64,000 nucleotides of DNA from Vibrio splendidus (GTDB lineage: Bacteria > Pseudomonadota > Gammaproteobacteria > Enterobacterales > Vibrionaceae), in the NCBI RefSeq assembly GCF_024347615.1, contig NZ_AP025508.1, positions 372,001-436,000 on the forward strand. Direction: 5' to 3'. Position numbers and translations under genes: made by a program. This document shows, one piece after another, positions 29,582-41,334 of the stretch. A model generated the notes under the pieces. The model ran no database searches. It saw only the letters and a program-made list of their open reading frames with translations, and had not been told where the DNA came from. The first letter of the stretch is position 1. Every line of letters begins with the position of its first letter.

Positions 29582-30866
29582 CTTGGTCATCCTCAACCAT
29601 TTCAACAAAGGCACTTGCTCTTACTTCTTGCAGCCAAGCACCAGCTTCTTCGTTGAACTTACGGTTAAATAGAATTTGGTAAGCTTTGTTTTTCAAAGCT
29701 GAATCGGTACGGTCTACTTCTCGACGGTCTAGTACTTCAACAATGTGCCAGCCATGCACGGTTTTAAATGGTGCGCTGATCTTACCTTCAGGTAGCGTTT
29801 CTACTTGGTGCTTAAATTCAGGTACATACAAATCCGGTGTTTGGTAGCCTAGTTCACCATCTTGCACTGCAGAGCCTGGATCTTGGCTGTATTGCTGCGC
29901 AAGTTCACCAAAGCTCGCTTCACCCGCGTTTACACGACGCGTGATTTCTTCAAGTTGCTCCTTGGCACCGTCGTCACTTAAGATTACGGTCGGTTTAATT
30001 AGGATATGACGAGCATTAACTTCCGTCACCGCTACCGTTTCCAAGCCTTTCACATCTTCAATTTTCAGAATATGGAAACCAACGCCGCTTCGGAAAGGAC
30101 CGATGATGCTGCCTTTATTCTGCATTTTGATTTGGTCTGCAAAAATGGTAGGCATCTCTTCTTTACGCATCCAACCCCAGTCACCACCTTGTAGTGCTTT
30201 AGGGCCTTTTGAATAAGTATAAGCCATGGTGCTGAAATCTTTGCCTGAGTTAAGCTCCTCAACCACTTCTTTAGCTTGAGCTTCTAGCTCTTCTTTGGTT
30301 TGGTCATCATTAAAGCGAAGTTGGATGTGGCCGATTTTGTATTGAACGGTCGCGTTAGTCTCTTGCGCCAAGATATCCGCAAGGTTATCGACTTCAGCTG
30401 GAAGAATGTTGATACGACGACGCACTAAGGCGTTACGCGCTTCACTTGCCGCAATCTCTTTTCTTACTTGTTCGCGAAATGCATTGTAACTAAGGCCTTC
30501 TTCAGCAACCGATGCTGTTAATTGTTCTACAGTCTGGTTGTTGTCTTTCGCGATGCCTTCGATTGCTTGATCAAGTCGAGCATCATCGATACGAACCCCA
30601 ATACGCTCTGCTTCTTGTGTTTGAATGGTATCGATGATCAGCTTTTCAAGCACTTGCTCATTGAGCACGTCTTGCGATGGTAGTGTTTGGCCGTTTTTCT
30701 TAGCATTTGCGCGCAGCGTCTTCATTGAAGCATCGATGTCACTTTGTAAGATCACGCCTTCGTTAACGATAACTTTTACGCTGTCTAGTTCTACCGGCGC
30801 TGCGTAGCTTACTGATACAGTGCAAGCTGCTGCGATGGCAATTAATGTGCGTTTCCACAATGTCAT
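29571..30866 (-). CDS. surA: Periplasmic peptidyl-prolyl isomerase and outer-membrane-protein chaperone SurA
   Basis: The 431-residue protein has a signal peptide (cleavage after SYA near residue 22). The N-terminal chaperone domain begins [21 protein letters not shown]. Two parvulin domains follow at about 175-275 and 285-385 (each with GGDWGW or [12 protein letters not shown] cores), then a C-terminal helix. It escorts unfolded beta-barrel proteins, including LptD, to the BAM complex. AAGGATTACAC precedes the ATG, 43 bp after lptD. Confidence 0.97.
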   Translation of the reverse strand: MTLWKRTLIAIAAACTVSVSYAAPVELDSVKVIVNEGVILQSDIDASMKTLRANAKKNGQTLPSQDVLNEQVLEKLIIDTIQTQEAERIGVRIDDARLDQAIEGIAKDNNQTVEQLTASVAEEGLSYNAFREQVRKEIAASEARNALVRRRINILPAEVDNLADILAQETNATVQYKIGHIQLRFNDDQTKEELEAQAKEVVEELNSGKDFSTMAYTYSKGPKALQGGDWGWMRKEEMPTIFADQIKMQNKGSIIGPFRSGVGFHILKIEDVKGLETVAVTEVNARHILIKPTVILSDDGAKEQLEEITRRVNAGEASFGELAQQYSQDPGSAVQDGELGYQTPDLYVPEFKHQVETLPEGKISAPFKTVHGWHIVEVLDRREVDRTDSALKNKAYQILFNRKFNEEAGAWLQEVRASAFVEMVEDDQDDN

Positions 30867-30909
30867 GTGTAATCCTTTAAATTTACTGATGTTTTATCAG
30901 TAAAGAAAA

Positions 30910-33243
30910 TTAGTTGTTTAAGAAGAATGGGCGGCCGTAGCTCAGAGAGTTATCAGAACTACTATCCCCAACAGCGCCAGAGTCAGAGCCGATATTAGTG
31001 CCAAAGCCGACAATACCGAAGTTCACACTGAAGTTATTTTCATATTCAGGCGTAGTATTTGGGTCACTAATGTTATTTGTTAAACGGTTACTATAGGTAA
31101 AGCCGATGTACCAACAATCCGATTTATAGTTTAACCGAGCTAACCACTCGAGATTCTCTTGTGTCGTCAAATCATAGAAATATTGAGCACTGGTATTCCA
31201 TTTCGGTGAAATTTGGTAAGCGCCAAGTAAGCCTGCTTGAGAGATACCATCTCTTGTTATTGATGATACGTCAAAATCAACCGTTTCATTTATGTATTCT
31301 TCTGTAACGTAGCGATAGTTGGTTTGTATGTAACCACCACCAAAACGGTATTCAATAGTACTGTTTGCTAGCTGCATAGCCGAAGTGTCGATATCGTATT
31401 GCACGCCACCATGGTAGAACAGGTAATCATCGTAGTTGAAGTCCATTTCAATAGCCCAAGAAGAATAATTAGTTTTAGCATCAGAACCTTCACTACTCAG
31501 GGTTTGCTTTGTATCTTTATCAAAATAGAATATTTGACCAAATGATATATTTAGGCGTTCTTTGTATTCGTCATCAAAGAAACGAGAGGATGCGCCGTAA
31601 CTCACTTGGTTTGCCGCTGCGATGCGATCTACACCACTGTATTTACGACTTCTGAACAGGCCGTAGTAATCAGTCTGCAGTAGTGTTGTATCGTAAAGGC
31701 CAATATCACTTTGATCTTCTTCTGGAACATACAAGTATTGGACTTGCGGCTCTAGTGTTTGAGTATAGTTGCCAACAATAGTGGTATCTCGTTCTAGTAC
31801 GACACCCGCATGGCTTCTAAATTCAGGGATCACGCGACTTACTGATTCTTCCAAGCCTTCATAATCAGATCCTGCGCCTGTATCAACACCATCAAGATCT
31901 TGTTGGTAATACGTACCAAGTAAGCGAGCTTCTGTTGTCCATGTTCCCCATGTATTGCCTACCGGGATTGTAATTCCAGGTTCTACATGAATACGATTCG
32001 CAGAGGGTTTTCCACTTGCGTCGGTATCAAACATTGAGACATGGCTGATCATGTCAAAGTCTAAATATTCCATCACTTCAGGAGCATAATAGTTATACTC
32101 AAGTTGCGGCATTAGGCGATAAGGTAGATTGTTACTCGTAGTAAGAACTTGGAAATCTCGCACAAGTACAGAAGCATCCCAGTTCTGTGAACGGTATGTC
32201 GCTCGGCCTTCTTGAAGCAATTGACCATCTTCACGGTTACCAATACCAGAACTTAGATCGGTAAAGTAATCAATATCGCTGACTTTTGAGTAGTCGACTT
32301 CAAACAACCATGATTCCTGGAATATCCCTGAATGCTGTAGTTGAGCCCCCCAACGGTCGCCTTTCTCGGAGTATTTTTTGTCATCCGGTAAATATTCAGA
32401 CTCGATACTACCTGAGCCAAAATCGCTCAAGTAACGGAATTTACTGTTAAGTTGGGTACCACGCTCTTGCATGTACTTGAAGGTAGTTTCCAAATCGTAG
32501 TTTGGCGCTAAGTTCCAGTAAACGGGGATTTCAGCTTCAAAGCCATCACTTGAACCGTATGAAACCGTTGGGTACAAGAAACCAGTTTTACGTGTGTCGC
32601 CGACAGGTACCGTTAAGTAGGGTAAGTAAAAGACGGGAACACTCTGGATTTCAAAACGTGGATTATAAAAGGTGGCTTGTTCTTCGTCTTGGTCGACACT
32701 GATGCTTGATGCTCTTAGGCGCCAAGCATTGTCGCCAATAGGGCAAGAGGTGATCGAACCATCTTCGATCTCATAAACCGCTTTACCTGTCTTCGATACA
32801 TATACAGCATTTCCTCGGCCTGGTTCGCAAAGAAATTCGTAGTCAGTATTTTCTAGCGTCATTTCATCGGTCGTCAGATTGTTGGTTGCTCTGTCTGACA
32901 CTGATTTGATTTGACCATCACTAAAGTTTACGTTGCCTTCAGCTACAACGATATTTTCTTGTTGGTGTAAGGTCACATTATCGGCAAGGATGGTCTTGTT
33001 CCCTTGCGTAACTCTTACGTCACCCGAATATATTGCCTTGTCACCATTGATAGCTTCTAAGCGATCTGACTCAACATGAGCGGGTAGCTGTGTCTCGTTT
33101 TCTGCAGCGGGCTCGATCAAGCATTGATCTATAGAGGGCATTTCCTGCACACTACTATCGGTGATTGTTTCAGCTTGAGTTGTCGACACGTATAATGCCG
33201 TACTTATAGACGCGGCTAACAAGGTGCGGGAAAAAGATTGCAT
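30910..33243 (-). CDS. lptD: LPS-assembly outer membrane protein LptD
   Basis: The 777-residue protein has a signal peptide (after TQA, about residue 24). A periplasmic jellyroll domain of the OstA/LptA type follows ([23 protein letters not shown]). A large beta-barrel with alternating aromatic strands ends with a C-terminal Phe-rich segment (RPFFLNN). Length fits E. coli LptD (784). With LptE it inserts LPS into the outer leaflet. It heads the operon with its own chaperone surA and is divergent from djlA. Confidence 0.97.
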   Translation of the reverse strand: MQSFSRTLLAASISTALYVSTTQAETITDSSVQEMPSIDQCLIEPAAENETQLPAHVESDRLEAINGDKAIYSGDVRVTQGNKTILADNVTLHQQENIVVAEGNVNFSDGQIKSVSDRATNNLTTDEMTLENTDYEFLCEPGRGNAVYVSKTGKAVYEIEDGSITSCPIGDNAWRLRASSISVDQDEEQATFYNPRFEIQSVPVFYLPYLTVPVGDTRKTGFLYPTVSYGSSDGFEAEIPVYWNLAPNYDLETTFKYMQERGTQLNSKFRYLSDFGSGSIESEYLPDDKKYSEKGDRWGAQLQHSGIFQESWLFEVDYSKVSDIDYFTDLSSGIGNREDGQLLQEGRATYRSQNWDASVLVRDFQVLTTSNNLPYRLMPQLEYNYYAPEVMEYLDFDMISHVSMFDTDASGKPSANRIHVEPGITIPVGNTWGTWTTEARLLGTYYQQDLDGVDTGAGSDYEGLEESVSRVIPEFRSHAGVVLERDTTIVGNYTQTLEPQVQYLYVPEEDQSDIGLYDTTLLQTDYYGLFRSRKYSGVDRIAAANQVSYGASSRFFDDEYKERLNISFGQIFYFDKDTKQTLSSEGSDAKTNYSSWAIEMDFNYDDYLFYHGGVQYDIDTSAMQLANSTIEYRFGGGYIQTNYRYVTEEYINETVDFDVSSITRDGISQAGLLGAYQISPKWNTSAQYFYDLTTQENLEWLARLNYKSDCWYIGFTYSNRLTNNISDPNTTPEYENNFSVNFGIVGFGTNIGSDSGAVGDSSSDNSLSYGRPFFLNN

Positions 33244-33392
33244 GAAGTTGAACTATCCTGTGTCACTAGATGAAGGGTTGATCTAGTATCAATCCAATTA
33301 ATAAAGCATTTTCCTTATGATAAAGGAAATATTAGCATTCAGCATCATCAGACAGCGTTACTCAGATAAAATTCATAGATAGAGAACACATA

Positions 33393-34247
33393 ATGCAAAT
33401 ATTTGGCAAAATTTTGGGCGCGTTTTTTGGCTTTTTATTTGGAGGGCCGCTCGGTTTAGTTTTTGGTCTGTTTTTAGGGCATCAATTTGATAAGGCTCGA
33501 CGTTTAAGCCAATCGGGCTTCAATAGCTCTGGTTTTGGCCGAGGTCCAAGCCAAGCTGAAAGACAAAACGAGTTTTTCAAATCTGCTTTTGCGGTTATGG
33601 GACACGTTGCTAAAGCTAAGGGGCAGGTTACACCAGAAGAGATTCAGCTCGCTTCTACAATGATGGAGCGTATGAACCTGCATGGCGAACAACGTAAAGC
33701 GGCTCAAGATGCTTTCCGTGACGGCAAAGAGAGTGACTTCCCGTTAAGCGATGTGCTTGAGCGTGTGAAAATCTCATCGGGTGGTCGTTTTGACCTTCTG
33801 CAGTTTTTTCTGGAGCTACAAGTGTCCGCAGCATTTGCCGATGGCAGCTTGCACCCGAGTGAACGCCAAGTTCTGCATAAGATAGCGCAAGGCCTTGGAT
33901 TTTCGGCAGAGCAGCTAGAACGCCGCTTGCAGATGCAAGAAGCAGCGTTCCGTTTCCAACAGCAAGGTGGAAGCTTTGGTGGCCATCAAGGGCATGGACA
34001 ATCATCAGGTTGGCAACAAGCTTCACAACAGAATCAGCTTGGCGACGCATATAAGGTTCTCGGTGTGAGTGAAAGTGCCGACGGTAAAGAGGTGAAGAAA
34101 GCTTACCGCAAGCTGATGAATGAGCATCATCCAGACAAATTGATGGCAAAGGGCTTACCGCCTGAAATGATGAATGTTGCGAAAGAGAAATCGCAAGAAA
34201 TTCAGAACGCTTATGATCTGATAAAGAAAGTCAAAGGTTTTAAGTAA
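33393..34247 (+). CDS. djlA: Membrane-anchored DnaJ-like co-chaperone DjlA
   Basis: The 284-residue protein has one N-terminal transmembrane segment rich in Gly and Phe (GKILGAFFGFLFGGPLGLVFG). A central TerB-like helical domain (about 55-175) and a Gln/Gly-rich linker (about 190-220) follow. The C-terminal J domain has the HPD motif in MNEHHPDKLMAKG. It acts with DnaK at the inner membrane and is linked to capsule and envelope stress signalling through Rcs in enterics. Divergence from lptD is conserved. Confidence 0.96.
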   Translation: MQIFGKILGAFFGFLFGGPLGLVFGLFLGHQFDKARRLSQSGFNSSGFGRGPSQAERQNEFFKSAFAVMGHVAKAKGQVTPEEIQLASTMMERMNLHGEQRKAAQDAFRDGKESDFPLSDVLERVKISSGGRFDLLQFFLELQVSAAFADGSLHPSERQVLHKIAQGLGFSAEQLERRLQMQEAAFRFQQQGGSFGGHQGHGQSSGWQQASQQNQLGDAYKVLGVSESADGKEVKKAYRKLMNEHHPDKLMAKGLPPEMMNVAKEKSQEIQNAYDLIKKVKGFK

Positions 34248-34257
34248 TTGAATATAG

Positions 34258-34290
34258 ACCGAGTCATGATATTAAATGACTCGGTTTTTT
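34258..34290 (+). terminator. Rho-independent terminator after djlA
   Basis: A 9-bp stem, ACCGAGTCA / TGACTCGGT, with a 10-base loop is followed by a T run. It overlaps an in-frame upstream ATG of the next gene, which argues against that start. Confidence 0.85.
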
Positions 34291-34305
34291 ATTAAAGGGA
34301 ATTAT

Positions 34306-34851
34306 ATGACGGTAACGTATCAGGATGTTCTAGAGTTTTGGTTCGATGAACTGACGCCAAAAGACTGGTTTACTGGCGGTGAAGAGATCGATACTTTGAT
34401 TGAGTCTCGTTTTGCTAAACTGCACAAAGCCGCTATCCAAGGTGAGCTATTTGAATGGCGACAAAATGCAGAAGGGCGCTTGGCTGAAATTATCGTGCTT
34501 GATCAGTTTTCTCGAAATATGGGTCGAAACAGTCCAGTAGCATTTTTGGCTGATCCTATGGCGTTGGTTTTAGCGCAAGAGGCGGTAGCGGGTGGTTTTG
34601 ATCACCAGCTTAACGAGCAACAAAAAAGCTTCCTGTATATGCCTTATATGCACAGTGAATCTTTGTTGGTTCATGAACAAGCCGTGGAGCTCTTTTCTCA
34701 AACGGGATTAGAACATAATCTTGATTTTGAGTTTAAGCACAAGGTCATCATTGAGCGGTTTGGTCGCTATCCGCACCGCAATGAAGTGTTAGGGCGAGCT
34801 TCGACTCCCGAAGAAATTGAATTCTTACAGCAACCGGGCTCAAGCTTTTAA
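34306..34851 (+). CDS. DUF924-family protein
   Basis: The 181-residue protein has the DUF924 pattern: EFWFDELTPKDWFTGGEEIDTLI, then IVLDQFSRNMGRNSPVAF, and PYMHSESLLVHEQAVELF near the C-terminus with FGRYPHRNEVLGR. The all-helical fold resembles TPR proteins. The molecular function is unknown. I start at ATG 34306 (AAAGGGAATTAT upstream); the longer frame from 34276 begins inside the djlA terminator. Confidence 0.88.
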   Translation: MTVTYQDVLEFWFDELTPKDWFTGGEEIDTLIESRFAKLHKAAIQGELFEWRQNAEGRLAEIIVLDQFSRNMGRNSPVAFLADPMALVLAQEAVAGGFDHQLNEQQKSFLYMPYMHSESLLVHEQAVELFSQTGLEHNLDFEFKHKVIIERFGRYPHRNEVLGRASTPEEIEFLQQPGSSF

Positions 34852-34880
34852 TCGTAGAAATACGGTCAAAGAATTGAGAA

Positions 34881-34919
34881 GAGGCTAGAGGTTAATAAAA
34901 ACCTCTCGCCTCTTTTTTT
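34881..34919 (+). terminator. Rho-independent terminator after the DUF924 gene
   Basis: A 13-bp stem with one mismatch, GAGGCTAGAGGTT (34881-34893) with 34900-34912, is followed by seven T. Confidence 0.85.
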
Positions 34920-34952
34920 GTTTAGCTTAATTCATGAGCTTTAACGTTAAAA

Positions 34953-35735
34953 CTAGTTTGCTTGGTTAAGCGACCAATCATAGTCATAACTGGTTTTTTC
35001 AGTGTTCGTCACCGGCTTTGTTCGATACTGGTCTAAGTGTTGAATGAGTTGTTTCTCTGTACCAAAATCCACAGCAAACCATTCGTAAATCGATGATAGT
35101 TGGAGTTTGTTGTTTCCAATCAACACGCCCTTATCGCTATTTACAAAATCACTAGCAGCTTGTTCCAACAAGGCTGCAGTGTTGTCAGAGGTAAAAGCTT
35201 CAGGCTGCAAGTTAGGGCATCCCAAACTCGCACAATTCACTGCATAATGCGTACGTGGATCTTGCCAAATCGGTCTTAAGATTCGATGTTCAATATCATT
35301 GAGTGTTAGCGACTTCCCATTTACCTTCACTACATCATCTCCCCACGGTCCAAAACTAAACAGTCCGCCGAGCTTGGTGATGGATTTTATTGGGTAAGCA
35401 TCGAGAATTAGATCGACAGTCACGGCGTTATATAAATTAACCCAGTAGGCATACTGTTCCGCTTTTGAATAGTCGAGTGGATTCAACTGTTCTAGTCTCT
35501 TGATGTACTGCTTGAGCTTTGCCTTATCTGCAGCGCTAACCGCTTGATAGCGAACTAGGGTGTTTTGCCCTTGTTTAATTAAGTAGCTATCGATAAATTG
35601 CTGCCAGTCTTGATGAGATACCTGTTCTTGATTGGTTTCATTACTTTGGTTCCAGTATGGCCAAAGATCAGATTTAGGCGCAGACCAAGCTAAGGTTGAG
35701 AAAAGTAGGCTGACAATAAAAAGTAGTTGTTTCAT
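34953..35735 (-). CDS. Exported DUF547-domain protein
   Basis: The 260-residue protein has a signal peptide (cleavage after WSA near residue 18), so it is periplasmic or secreted. The DUF547 core is clear: YWVNLYNAVTVDLILDAYPIKSI, then LNDIEHRILRP, HYAVNCASLGCPNL and the late YEWFAVDFG. The conserved Cys and His residues suggest an enzyme, perhaps of a cysteine-protease-like fold, but no function is established. AGGAGAATGCC precedes the ATG. The gene stands alone between terminators. Confidence 0.88.
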   Translation of the reverse strand: MKQLLFIVSLLFSTLAWSAPKSDLWPYWNQSNETNQEQVSHQDWQQFIDSYLIKQGQNTLVRYQAVSAADKAKLKQYIKRLEQLNPLDYSKAEQYAYWVNLYNAVTVDLILDAYPIKSITKLGGLFSFGPWGDDVVKVNGKSLTLNDIEHRILRPIWQDPRTHYAVNCASLGCPNLQPEAFTSDNTAALLEQAASDFVNSDKGVLIGNNKLQLSSIYEWFAVDFGTEKQLIQHLDQYRTKPVTNTEKTSYDYDWSLNQAN

Positions 35736-35828
35736 GGCATTCTCCTGATGACTGACTACTAAGACCTTATGCTTTACGATTTTCTTTCATAGCTCTTCAG
35801 TTAAATAGCGGAACTGCTCTAAATAAAG

Positions 35829-35905
35829 GGCTGAGCTTAATAAGCACATTAAGTTAAGCTAAAAGCTCAGCCAAATAAAAAAGGTTGGCACTAGGCCAAC
35901 CTTTT
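35829..35905 (-). terminator. leuABCD operon terminator with an adjacent second hairpin
   Basis: On the minus strand a GGTTGGC / GCCAACC stem with a 5-base loop (35883-35901) is followed by six U and lies 25 bp after leuD. Beyond it a second 9-bp hairpin, GGCTGAGCT / AGCTCAGCC (35829-35837 with 35864-35872), occupies the gap to the DUF547 gene. Confidence 0.82.
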
Positions 35906-35929
35906 ATATGTACACAAAACTGTGTGATG

Positions 35930-36532
35930 CTATTTCAGGAAGCTAGGAATCTTAGCTTCAAACTCTGAAATTTTATCTGCGTGTTGAAGCGTTAGGCCGA
36001 TGTTATCTAGGCCATTCAGCAAGCAGTGACGACGGAACTCATCAATTTCAAACGAGTATTCTTTTCCATTGGCAGCGACTTTTAGTGCTTCAAGATCAAC
36101 TGTAATTTCTGCGCCTTCGTTTGCTTCAACGAACTGGAAGATTTCATCAACTTCCTGCTCTGTAAGACGAACAGGAACCATCTGGTTATTGATCGAGTTA
36201 CCGTAAAAAATGTCTGCAAAGCTTGGCGCGATCATCACTTGAATACCGTAATCGGCAAGCGCCCAAGGTGCATGTTCACGAGATGAACCACAACCAAAGT
36301 TTTCACGAGCTAGGAGAATTGAAGCGCCTTTATAACGTGGGGCGTTCATTACAAACTCAGGGTTTGGCTGTTGGCCTGCGTCATCAAGGAAGCGCCAATC
36401 GTGGAACAAGTGCTTACCAAATCCAATACGGTTCACTTTCTGTAGAAACTGCTTTGGAATGATCGCATCAGTATCGATGTTGGCCGTATCTAGAGGAACG
36501 ACTAATCCGGTGTGTTGTTGAAAACCTGACAT
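35930..36532 (-). CDS. leuD: 3-isopropylmalate dehydratase small subunit LeuD
   Basis: The 200-residue small subunit begins with a [23 protein letters not shown] segment and contains [15 protein letters not shown], the swivel-domain signature. With LeuC it isomerises 2- to 3-isopropylmalate. GAGGATTTAAC precedes the ATG, 14 bp after leuC. It is the last gene of the operon. Confidence 0.97.
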   Translation of the reverse strand: MSGFQQHTGLVVPLDTANIDTDAIIPKQFLQKVNRIGFGKHLFHDWRFLDDAGQQPNPEFVMNAPRYKGASILLARENFGCGSSREHAPWALADYGIQVMIAPSFADIFYGNSINNQMVPVRLTEQEVDEIFQFVEANEGAEITVDLEALKVAANGKEYSFEIDEFRRHCLLNGLDNIGLTLQHADKISEFEAKIPSFLK

Positions 36533-36546
36533 GTTAAATCCTCTAA

Positions 36547-37959
36547 TTAAAGTTCACGAATATCGACAAAGTGACCAGCGATTGCCGCTGCGGCTGCCAT
36601 TGCTGGGCTAACTAGGTGCGTACGACCATCACGGCCTTGGCGACCTTCAAAGTTACGGTTTGATGTAGAAGCACAGCGCTCTTGTGGACCTAAACGGTCA
36701 TTGTTCATAGCAAGACACATAGAGCAACCCGGTAGGCGCCATTCAAAACCTGCTTCGATAAAGATCTTATCTAGGCCTTCAGCTTCAGCTTGCGCTTTTA
36801 CTTGCTCAGAGCCTGGAACGATCAATGCTTGAACATGTTCCGCTACTTGGCGGCCTTTCGCTACTGCTGCTGCTGCGCGCATGTCTTCGATACGAGAGTT
36901 AGTACAAGAACCAACAAACACTTTATCGACGTTGTAATCAGATAAAGATTTACCCGCTTCAAGTCCCATGTAAGCTAGCGCTTTTTCAGCCGATGCTTTT
37001 TCAACAGGGTCTGCGAAGCTTTCTGGCGCAGGGATTGGTGTGTCTACTGAGATCACCTGACCTGGGTTAGTACCCCAAGTGACTTGTGGTTTGATGTCAG
37101 CCGCTTCTAGCGTTACAACAGCATCGAACTCTGCATCAGCATCGGTTTTCAATGTGTTCCAGTATTCAATTGCCGCTTCTAAGTCTTCGCCTTGTGGAGA
37201 GAACTTACGACCTTTGATGTATTCGTATGTTGTTGCATCTGGAGCAATTAGACCCGCTTTAGCACCAAGCTCGATCGCCATGTTACATACCGTCATACGA
37301 CCTTCCATTGTAAGGTCGGTAATCGCCTCACCACAGAATTCAACCACGTAGCCTGTACCGCCAGCCGCCGTTGTCTTGCCGATGATCGCCAGTACGATAT
37401 CTTTTGCTGTAATACCTTCCGCTACTTGACCTTTGACTTCAATCTTCATGGTTTTAGCGCGAGCTTGTTTTAGTGTTTGCGTTGCTAGAACGTGCTCAAC
37501 TTCTGAAGTACCGATACCGAATGCCAATGAACCAAATGCACCGTGTGTAGCCGTGTGTGAGTCACCACATACGATGGTCATGCCCGGTAGCGTAATACCT
37601 AGCTCAGGGCCCATTACGTGCACAATACCTTGGTATTTGTGGTTTAAGTCGTAAAGCGTGACACCAAACTCTTCACAGTTCTTCGATAGCGTTTCCATTT
37701 GGATACGAGCCATCTCGCCAGAAGCGTTGATGTCTTTAGTTTGTGTCGATACGTTGTGGTCCATGGTCGCAAAAGTTTTACCTACTTGGCGAACTTTACG
37801 GCCTTTTTCACGCAGGCCATCAAAGGCTTGTGGCGACGTTACTTCGTGGACTAAGTGGCGATCGATATAAAGAATAGGCGTTTCGCCCTTCGCTGCAACC
37901 GCAACGTGAGCGTCATAAACTTTTTCGTATAAGGTTTTTGCTTGCTGGTTTGTCGACAT
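36547..37959 (-). CDS. leuC: 3-isopropylmalate dehydratase large subunit LeuC
   Basis: The 470-residue aconitase-family subunit has Cys ligands for the [4Fe-4S] cluster in [13 protein letters not shown] and in [11 protein letters not shown]. The substrate-site blocks [15 protein letters not shown] and RNFEGRQG are also present. AAGGAAGAAAAGCT precedes the ATG. A 117-base gap with a 10-bp hairpin separates it from leuB. Confidence 0.98.
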   Translation of the reverse strand: MSTNQQAKTLYEKVYDAHVAVAAKGETPILYIDRHLVHEVTSPQAFDGLREKGRKVRQVGKTFATMDHNVSTQTKDINASGEMARIQMETLSKNCEEFGVTLYDLNHKYQGIVHVMGPELGITLPGMTIVCGDSHTATHGAFGSLAFGIGTSEVEHVLATQTLKQARAKTMKIEVKGQVAEGITAKDIVLAIIGKTTAAGGTGYVVEFCGEAITDLTMEGRMTVCNMAIELGAKAGLIAPDATTYEYIKGRKFSPQGEDLEAAIEYWNTLKTDADAEFDAVVTLEAADIKPQVTWGTNPGQVISVDTPIPAPESFADPVEKASAEKALAYMGLEAGKSLSDYNVDKVFVGSCTNSRIEDMRAAAAVAKGRQVAEHVQALIVPGSEQVKAQAEAEGLDKIFIEAGFEWRLPGCSMCLAMNNDRLGPQERCASTSNRNFEGRQGRDGRTHLVSPAMAAAAAIAGHFVDIREL

Positions 37960-38001
37960 AGCTTTTCTTCCTTGGGAGCATCAGTCCCAGTGTTTGTTTC
38001 T

Positions 38002-38033
38002 AGCCAAGTCATGCTATTTAAGCTGACTTGGCT
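38002..38033 (-). other. Intercistronic hairpin between leuB and leuC
   Basis: A perfect 10-bp inverted repeat, AGCCAAGTCA / TGACTTGGCT, with a 12-base loop and no U run lies in the leuB-leuC gap. It may stabilise or mark a processing site in the leu mRNA. Confidence 0.55.
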
Positions 38034-38076
38034 TGATATTATTCTTATGTACTTGCTTCTAATCTAAGCATCTAGC

Positions 38077-39177
<1,101 letters not shown>

Positions 39178-39220
39178 TTAATTCTTGTTACTGAGCTAGT
39201 TGGCTCGTTTTAAATTTTGT

Positions 39221-39249
39221 CCCTAAAGCCAACAACAGCGGCTCTAGGG
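39221..39249 (-). other. Intercistronic hairpin between leuA and leuB
   Basis: CCCTAAAGCC (39221-39230) pairs with GGCTCTAGGG (39240-39249) with one mismatch and a 9-base loop, 16 bp after the leuA stop. No U run follows, so it is unlikely to be a full terminator. Confidence 0.5.
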
Positions 39250-39265
39250 CTCTGTTATTGGGTGC

Positions 39266-40813
39266 TTAAACTGTCGCGATTCTTTGCTGCTTCATTTCAG
39301 CGATGGTGTCTGCACGTTGAATGCTATTGATAACGTGCAATAGCGCTTGACCAGAAGCTTCAACGATATCCGTTGAAACGCCCGTACCGTGGTACTTACG
39401 GCCTTTATAGTTCGCAATAATATCGGCTTGACCTAAGCCATCTTCGCCTTCGCCTTTCGCGGTCAGGTCGAATTTATCCAATGCAATTTCGTAACCAGTT
39501 AAGCGGTAGATACATTGGTATAAAGCATCTACAGGGCCGTTACCGACAGCCGCTTCGCATTTCTCTTCATCACCACATTGCAGTTTGATGCTGGTGGTAG
39601 ACATAACACTACCAGATTGTACGCTCAGGTAGTTAAGTTTATAGAAGTCATCTTCGTCGCGTAGGTTCGCGAAATGCATTAATGCTTCTAAGTCGTAATC
39701 GAATACTTGGCCTTTACGGTCAGCCAGCTTCAAGAAGTCTTCGTACAATGAATCTAGGTTGTATTCGTTGTCTTTGTAGCCCATCGCGTCCATGTGGCTC
39801 TTAACTGCCGCTCGGCCACTACGGCTTGTTAGGTTCAATGCCTTGTTCTTCAAGCCGATAGACTCAGGCGTCATGATCTCGTAAGTGTTCTTGTTCTTAA
39901 GCATGCCATCTTGGTGAATACCTGAAGAGTGGCTGAATGCGTTAGCACCGACGATTGCCTTGTTGTCTTGAATTGGCATGTGGCAAAGCTGGCTAACCAA
40001 CTTACTGGTGCGGTGAATCTCTTTATGATCCAAGCCGGTGTGAACACCCAAAAGCTCTTGACGAGTTTTGATGATCATTGCGATTTCTTCTAAAGAACAG
40101 TTACCTGCACGTTCGCCAATACCATTGATTGTGCCTTCAATTTGACGAGCGCCCGCTTGCACAGCAGCAATTGAGTTTGCAACCGACATACCTAAGTCAT
40201 CGTGACAGTGAACAGAGATGATCGCTTGGTCGATGTTGGGTACGCGATCGAATAGCGTTTTGATAATGCCACCAAACTCATTCGGTACTGTATAGCCAAC
40301 GGTGTCTGGAATATTGATGGTTTTTGCGCCAGCGTTAATCGCGGCTTCAACCATACGACATAGGTTGTCGATAGGGGTACGACCGGCATCTTCACATGAG
40401 AACTCAACATCGTCAGTGTAGTTACGCGCGTGTTTGACGGCTTTCACTGCCATCTCGACAACATCGTCGTAGCTGCGGCGTAATTTGTCTTGTACGTGAA
40501 CCGTCGATGTAGAGATGAAGGTATGAATACGGAACTGGTCAGCAACTTTAAGCGCTTCTGCAGCGGCGTCGATATCTTTCGCTACGGCACGAGAAAGTGC
40601 ACAAATACGGCTGTCTTTGATGTGTTTAGCGATGGTTTGTACAGACTCAAAATCACCTGGCGAAGAGATAGGGAAGCCAGCTTCGATAACATCGACACCC
40701 AGTCTCTCAAGAGCATAAGCGATCTGTAACTTCTCTTTTACCGTAAGGCTTGCAGCCAATGCTTGCTCGCCGTCACGTAAGGTAGTATCAAAAATTATTA
40801 CTTGATCGTTCAT
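39266..40813 (-). CDS. leuA: 2-isopropylmalate synthase LeuA
   Basis: The 515-residue enzyme has the catalytic barrel with [17 protein letters not shown] and the HxH metal site in [15 protein letters not shown]. The C-terminal allosteric domain (about 390-515) is where leucine feedback acts. It condenses acetyl-CoA with 2-ketoisovalerate, the first step to leucine. It heads leuABCD and is preceded by the leuL attenuator. ATAAGGAAGCACCC precedes the ATG. Confidence 0.98.
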   Translation of the reverse strand: MNDQVIIFDTTLRDGEQALAASLTVKEKLQIAYALERLGVDVIEAGFPISSPGDFESVQTIAKHIKDSRICALSRAVAKDIDAAAEALKVADQFRIHTFISTSTVHVQDKLRRSYDDVVEMAVKAVKHARNYTDDVEFSCEDAGRTPIDNLCRMVEAAINAGAKTINIPDTVGYTVPNEFGGIIKTLFDRVPNIDQAIISVHCHDDLGMSVANSIAAVQAGARQIEGTINGIGERAGNCSLEEIAMIIKTRQELLGVHTGLDHKEIHRTSKLVSQLCHMPIQDNKAIVGANAFSHSSGIHQDGMLKNKNTYEIMTPESIGLKNKALNLTSRSGRAAVKSHMDAMGYKDNEYNLDSLYEDFLKLADRKGQVFDYDLEALMHFANLRDEDDFYKLNYLSVQSGSVMSTTSIKLQCGDEEKCEAAVGNGPVDALYQCIYRLTGYEIALDKFDLTAKGEGEDGLGQADIIANYKGRKYHGTGVSTDIVEASGQALLHVINSIQRADTIAEMKQQRIATV

Positions 40814-40895
40814 GGGTGCTTCCTTATATCGATAATGAATCGATTGCTATCCAAATTATTATTAAGAATGATGTTCTTTTAAAAGTGCCAGTTAC

Positions 40896-40919
40896 AAAAA
40901 AACCCGCTCAGTGCGGGTT
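40896..40919 (-). terminator. Leucine attenuator terminator upstream of leuA
   Basis: On the minus strand AACCCGC-ACTGA-GCGGGTT is followed by a run of U (seven A on the plus strand at 40896-40902). It lies between the leader peptide and leuA, 82 bp before the leuA start. Its 5' arm ACCCGC can pair instead with GCGGGT in the last codons of leuL, giving a simple antiterminator. Confidence 0.85.
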
Positions 40920-40922
40920 TTA

Positions 40923-41023
40923 ATATTTGTGTAGTTCTTGACCCACAACTTACCCGCGCGATTGGTTCACGATAAGGAGAAGTTTCAGCAGTAGAGAAGA
41001 AGAAAAAATCATTACACAAATAT
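40923..41023 (-). repeat. 11-bp long-range inverted repeat enclosing leuL
   Basis: ATATTTGTGTA at 40923-40933 is the exact complement of TACACAAATAT at 41013-41023. In the leader RNA the second arm lies immediately before the leuL start codon and the first lies after its stop, so pairing would enclose the leader gene and hide its translation start. The remainder of the 568-base leuA-TetR gap contains the attenuator, the leu promoter (not resolved) and the TetR operators. Confidence 0.6.
40950..41012 (-). CDS. leuL: leu operon leader peptide
   Basis: A 20-codon frame reads MIFSSS, then Leu-Leu-Leu-Lys-Leu-Leu-Leu, then IVNQSRG and TAA. Six of seven consecutive codons are leucine codons (CTA, CTG, CTG, CTT, CTC, CTT), with Ile and Val directly after. 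Its position before a terminator and leuA is that of a classical amino-acid attenuator. If a ribosome stalls at the Leu codons, the GCGGGT in the last codons is free to pair with the terminator's ACCCGC and leuABCD is transcribed. The ribosome binding site is weak (ACGGA). It is too short for routine ORF calling. Confidence 0.85.
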   Translation of the reverse strand: MIFSSSLLLKLLLIVNQSRG

Positions 41024-41279
41024 CCGTAAATAAACTGTTAACACCATATTTACCGCAATTTATTCTGAGCGTCAAACAAGAAAATCCAATATCAGCGTAC
41101 ATTAGCAGTGTTTTGGTTTCGTTAGTGCTGTTTTTTGTTCTTTAATTGGCTAAATCGACTGATTGGTGGTTTTGTATTGGCGGGTTAGTTTATCGTTTGG
41201 TCGATGTGTAGGTTAAAACTTTGTAGTAAATCTTTTTGATGGAACGATTCACCAAAAAAATTACAAGCGTGACCCAGTT

Positions 41280-41299
41280 AATTAATCACTTGATTAAAT
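41280..41299. promoter_or_regulatory. Upstream TetR-type operator
   Basis: AATTAATC-N4-GATTAAAT is the same palindrome core as the larger site at 41335-41370, with one base different. The two centres are 63 bp apart, six helical turns. A lone half-site TAATTAATC lies between them near 41306. Confidence 0.6.
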
Positions 41300-41334
41300 A
41301 GTGAGTAATTAATCTTCTACTGTTACGCCTGTTT

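Noticed and set aside
33655..34149. 164-codon minus-strand frame
   Set aside because: It lies wholly within djlA on the opposite strand and has no family features; djlA is certain from its J domain.
34276..34305. Upstream ATG of the DUF924 gene
   Set aside because: It lies in the djlA terminator stem; the ATG at 34306 has a proper ribosome binding site.
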